DNA of 6,994 nt from Chloroflexota bacterium (GTDB taxonomy: Bacteria; Chloroflexota; Anaerolineae; Anaerolineales; Anaerolineaceae). A program made the position numbers and the translations under genes. Shown piece after piece: positions 6,043 to 6,994 of the stretch (position 1 is its first letter; each line of letters opens with the position of its first letter). Below the pieces are notes generated by a model that was not told the origin of the DNA, ran no database searches, and saw only the letters and a list, made by a program, of their open reading frames with translations. The stretch lies in assembly GCA_023406965.1 (NCBI GenBank), contig JAEXTI010000507.1, positions 1-6,994 of the forward strand, in the 5' to 3' direction.

Positions 6043-6401
6043 ATGCTGTAGTGGCGAATCCTGCGTAAGGTACTAATTACCGTCTGGCACGTTCTGACCC
6101 TTAATATATGATTAAGACGCTGGTGTGTGTAGTGTTGTTGATTCTTTGTTAACAAGAGTTTACTTAATATAGACGGGAAACCTGCCGAACGGAATGAGCT
6201 GGCTTAAGTGCATAAACCCTTACTCGATCGTCTGGGTTTAGTCGCGAAGGCGAAGGAGATTCCCCGATGCTGCAAAAGCAATGAGTTCTCGCCCTCCCAG
6301 ATGGTGATAACGCGGTACCTTACCGAGAAACGCAATTGCGGTTTCGGTCTGGGTAGCCGTCTAGGATTTAGAGCCTGAGTACATCTACACGTTGATTCGT
6401 T
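6043..6401. other. Gene-free AT-richer segment with several stem-loops
   Basis: No convincing coding frame is seen on either strand over these 359 bases. The composition changes sharply from the GC-rich left side. At the left end CTTAAT-ATATG-ATTAAG (6100-6116) is a perfect hairpin, flanked by CGTCT (6081-6085) and AGACG (6115-6119), which could form an alternative outer stem. TTGTTAACAA (6146-6155) is a short palindrome. A better-structured core follows at 6213-6359 and is listed separately. TAATAT at 6165-6170 resembles a -10 box but lacks a convincing -35. I find no transposase, inverted terminal repeats or target duplication that would mark a complete element. Confidence 0.6.
6213..6359 (+). 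ncRNA. Candidate structured RNA, nested stems, no known family
   Basis: Several stems nest consistently when read on the + strand. TCTGGG (6231-6236) pairs with CCCAGA (6296-6301); inside it GGCGA (6249-6253) pairs with TCGCC (6289-6293), and inside that TGCT-GCAAA-AGCA (6268-6280) makes a hairpin. To the right, CGG-TACC (6313-6319) pairs with GGTA-g-CCG (6352-6359) around CCGA/TCGG, AA/TT and CGC-AATT-GCG (6323-6347). A perfect alternative stem, TAAACCC (6213-6219) with GGGTTTA (6234-6240), competes with the first, which could mean switching. I could not match it to tmRNA, RNase P, SRP RNA, group I or II introns or a common riboswitch. The strand is uncertain because stems fold on both; it could equally be part of a decayed element. 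Confidence 0.3.
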
Positions 6402-6806
6402 TTATTCCTGCTGTTCATTTTCCGTCAACTCTTCCTTGCTTTTCTTAATATCACCAACCTCGTACCATTTTCTGTATGCGAAAATGCCGCATTTCCCTTC
6501 TTCAAGTAAAGTCAAACCAATCTTTCCAACCCATATCGTTTGTACAGCAGATATCCAACCCCTTTTTGACATAATCTCCGCCTTGATATAATACTTTTCA
6601 AGCCGCTTTTGGAACATTTTCTTTATTTGCTCGTACTCTCTGCGTATCCCAGGATCGATCTTGTAAGGTTCGCCAGTGTCGGGGTGATAAAACGTTGGCG
6701 GCAGAAATAAGCAACCTAATCCTAATTGAGTCTTCTTGCTCGAATCACTTACTTTCGCCAAACAATAATTCAAACCTGGACCACAATAATTTAATCTTAT
6801 GTCCAT
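6402..6806 (-). CDS. Orphan hypothetical protein, 134 aa, AT-rich
   Basis: The ATG at 6806-6804 has AAGGA (6818-6814) 7 nt upstream and is preferred over the TTG at 6860, which would add 18 residues without a ribosome site of its own. The product begins MDIRLNYCGPGLNYCLAKVS and has C8 and C15, a hydrophobic strand LGLGCLFLPPTFYHPDTGEP, a lysine-rich helix IRREYEQIKKMFQKRLEKYY (about 54-73), a hydrophobic stretch WISAVQTIWVGKIGLTLLEE, and a charged tail ending in KEELTENEQQE. No signal peptide or clear membrane segment is seen and I recognise no domain. Its A/T-rich codons (AAA, TTT, AAT, ATA) contrast with the GC-rich genes to the left, which suggests transfer from another source or a phage- or element-borne gene. 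Its function is unknown. It reads toward the structured gene-free segment, where no T-tract terminator is obvious. Confidence 0.65.
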   Translation of the reverse strand: MDIRLNYCGPGLNYCLAKVSDSSKKTQLGLGCLFLPPTFYHPDTGEPYKIDPGIRREYEQIKKMFQKRLEKYYIKAEIMSKRGWISAVQTIWVGKIGLTLLEEGKCGIFAYRKWYEVGDIKKSKEELTENEQQE

Positions 6807-6882
6807 ACTACCATCCTTATAACAAAAAAAGGACGGAGGAAAGATCGAGTTATTTCCCAACCAAATAACTTGAGTTTAGAAA

Positions 6883-6901
6883 TGCGGAACAAAGCCCCGC
6901 A
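6883..6901. other. Small hairpin in the intergenic right end
   Basis: TGCGG (6883-6887) pairs with CCGCA (6897-6901) around a 9-nt loop. It lies in the 188 bases between the orphan gene's start and the right edge, which otherwise hold only the terminator-like hairpin at 6971. It may belong to the orphan gene's upstream region. No promoter can be assigned with confidence. Confidence 0.3.
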
Positions 6902-6970
6902 GGGCGATTGAACCTTAAAAACCGAAAACAGTAGACCAAAACCGGAATTACGGGCTTGCTGAGCCTCGAC

Positions 6971-6992
6971 AAGGGCCTGATTTGGCCTTTTT
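6971..6992 (+). terminator. Terminator-like hairpin with T-tract at the right edge
   Basis: AAGG (6971-6974) pairs with CCTT (6986-6989) and, after a bulged G, CC pairs with GG (6984-6985) around the loop TGATTT; the T run 6988-6992 follows directly. The orientation would end a + strand transcript, but no + strand gene lies upstream within the last 1000 bases. It therefore either serves an unrecognised RNA or is fortuitous. The stem is short. Confidence 0.4.
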
Positions 6993-6994
6993 AA

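Noticed and set aside
5809..6051. 80-codon + strand frame across the end of the rhamnosidase
   Set aside because: It overlaps the rhamnosidase 3' end in another frame and is antisense to the minus-strand fragment; no ribosome site.
6043..6401. Group I or II intron, tmRNA, RNase P, SRP RNA or integron attC site
   Set aside because: The diagnostic core motifs of each (domain V, P7 core, tag reading frame, conserved RNase P or SRP segments, attC end boxes) are not found.
6807..6860. TTG start extending the orphan protein by 18 residues
   Set aside because: No ribosome site precedes it, while the ATG at 6806 has AAGGA at proper spacing.
6886..6914. CRISPR-like stretch ending GGGCGATTGAACC
   Set aside because: It resembles the ATTGAAAC end of some CRISPR repeats, but only one copy is present and no spacer periodicity or cas gene is visible.

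Overview
The window reads as part of a GC-rich bacterial chromosome. The mix of a GH78 alpha-L-rhamnosidase, a SRPBCC/VOC pair, a large polytopic membrane protein and a cysteine-rich orphan would fit a Chloroflexota (Anaerolineae-like) heterotroph. That assignment is inference from style and remembered homologues, not from a marker gene. From about 6050 to the right end the sequence is visibly AT-richer, lacks recognisable genes except one orphan, and looks like acquired or decayed DNA.

Layout. Bases 1-1275 (minus) hold the first 425 residues of a membrane protein that runs off the left edge. Upstream of it on the same strand, 1325-1837 encodes a 170-residue four-cysteine protein whose stop codon lies inside a 30-bp palindromic repeat (1313-1342). 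An AT-rich divergent control region (1838-1982) follows, with a promoter in each direction and two overlapping dyads. To its right, 1983-2465 (AHSA1-type SRPBCC protein) and 2506-2922 (PhnB-like VOC protein) form a two-gene operon. The SRPBCC promoter places the predicted transcript start on the ATG itself, so that gene looks leaderless. A strong intrinsic terminator (2953-2987) closes the operon.

Bases 3063-5891 carry one long frame for an alpha-L-rhamnosidase (GH78, 942 codons plus stop). A single in-frame TAA at codon 601 interrupts it, separating the general-acid motif from the general-base WERW motif. A hairpin (5903-5933) follows, then a 3'-end fragment of an unidentified minus-strand gene (5941-6042) whose coding character stops abruptly. 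Bases 6043-6401 contain no gene but several nested stem-loops, a candidate structured RNA or remnant of a mobile element. An AT-rich orphan gene (6402-6806, minus) and a terminator-like hairpin at the right edge (6971-6992) complete the window.

How the parts may work together. The SRPBCC and VOC proteins are probably co-expressed and regulated through the dyads shared with the divergent cysteine protein. The rhamnosidase stands alone, without visible rhamnose-catabolism genes, and is either a recent pseudogene, a case of recoding, or carries a sequencing error. No complete undescribed system can be demonstrated. The parts most worth a second look are the TAA in the rhamnosidase and the structured AT-rich segment after it.
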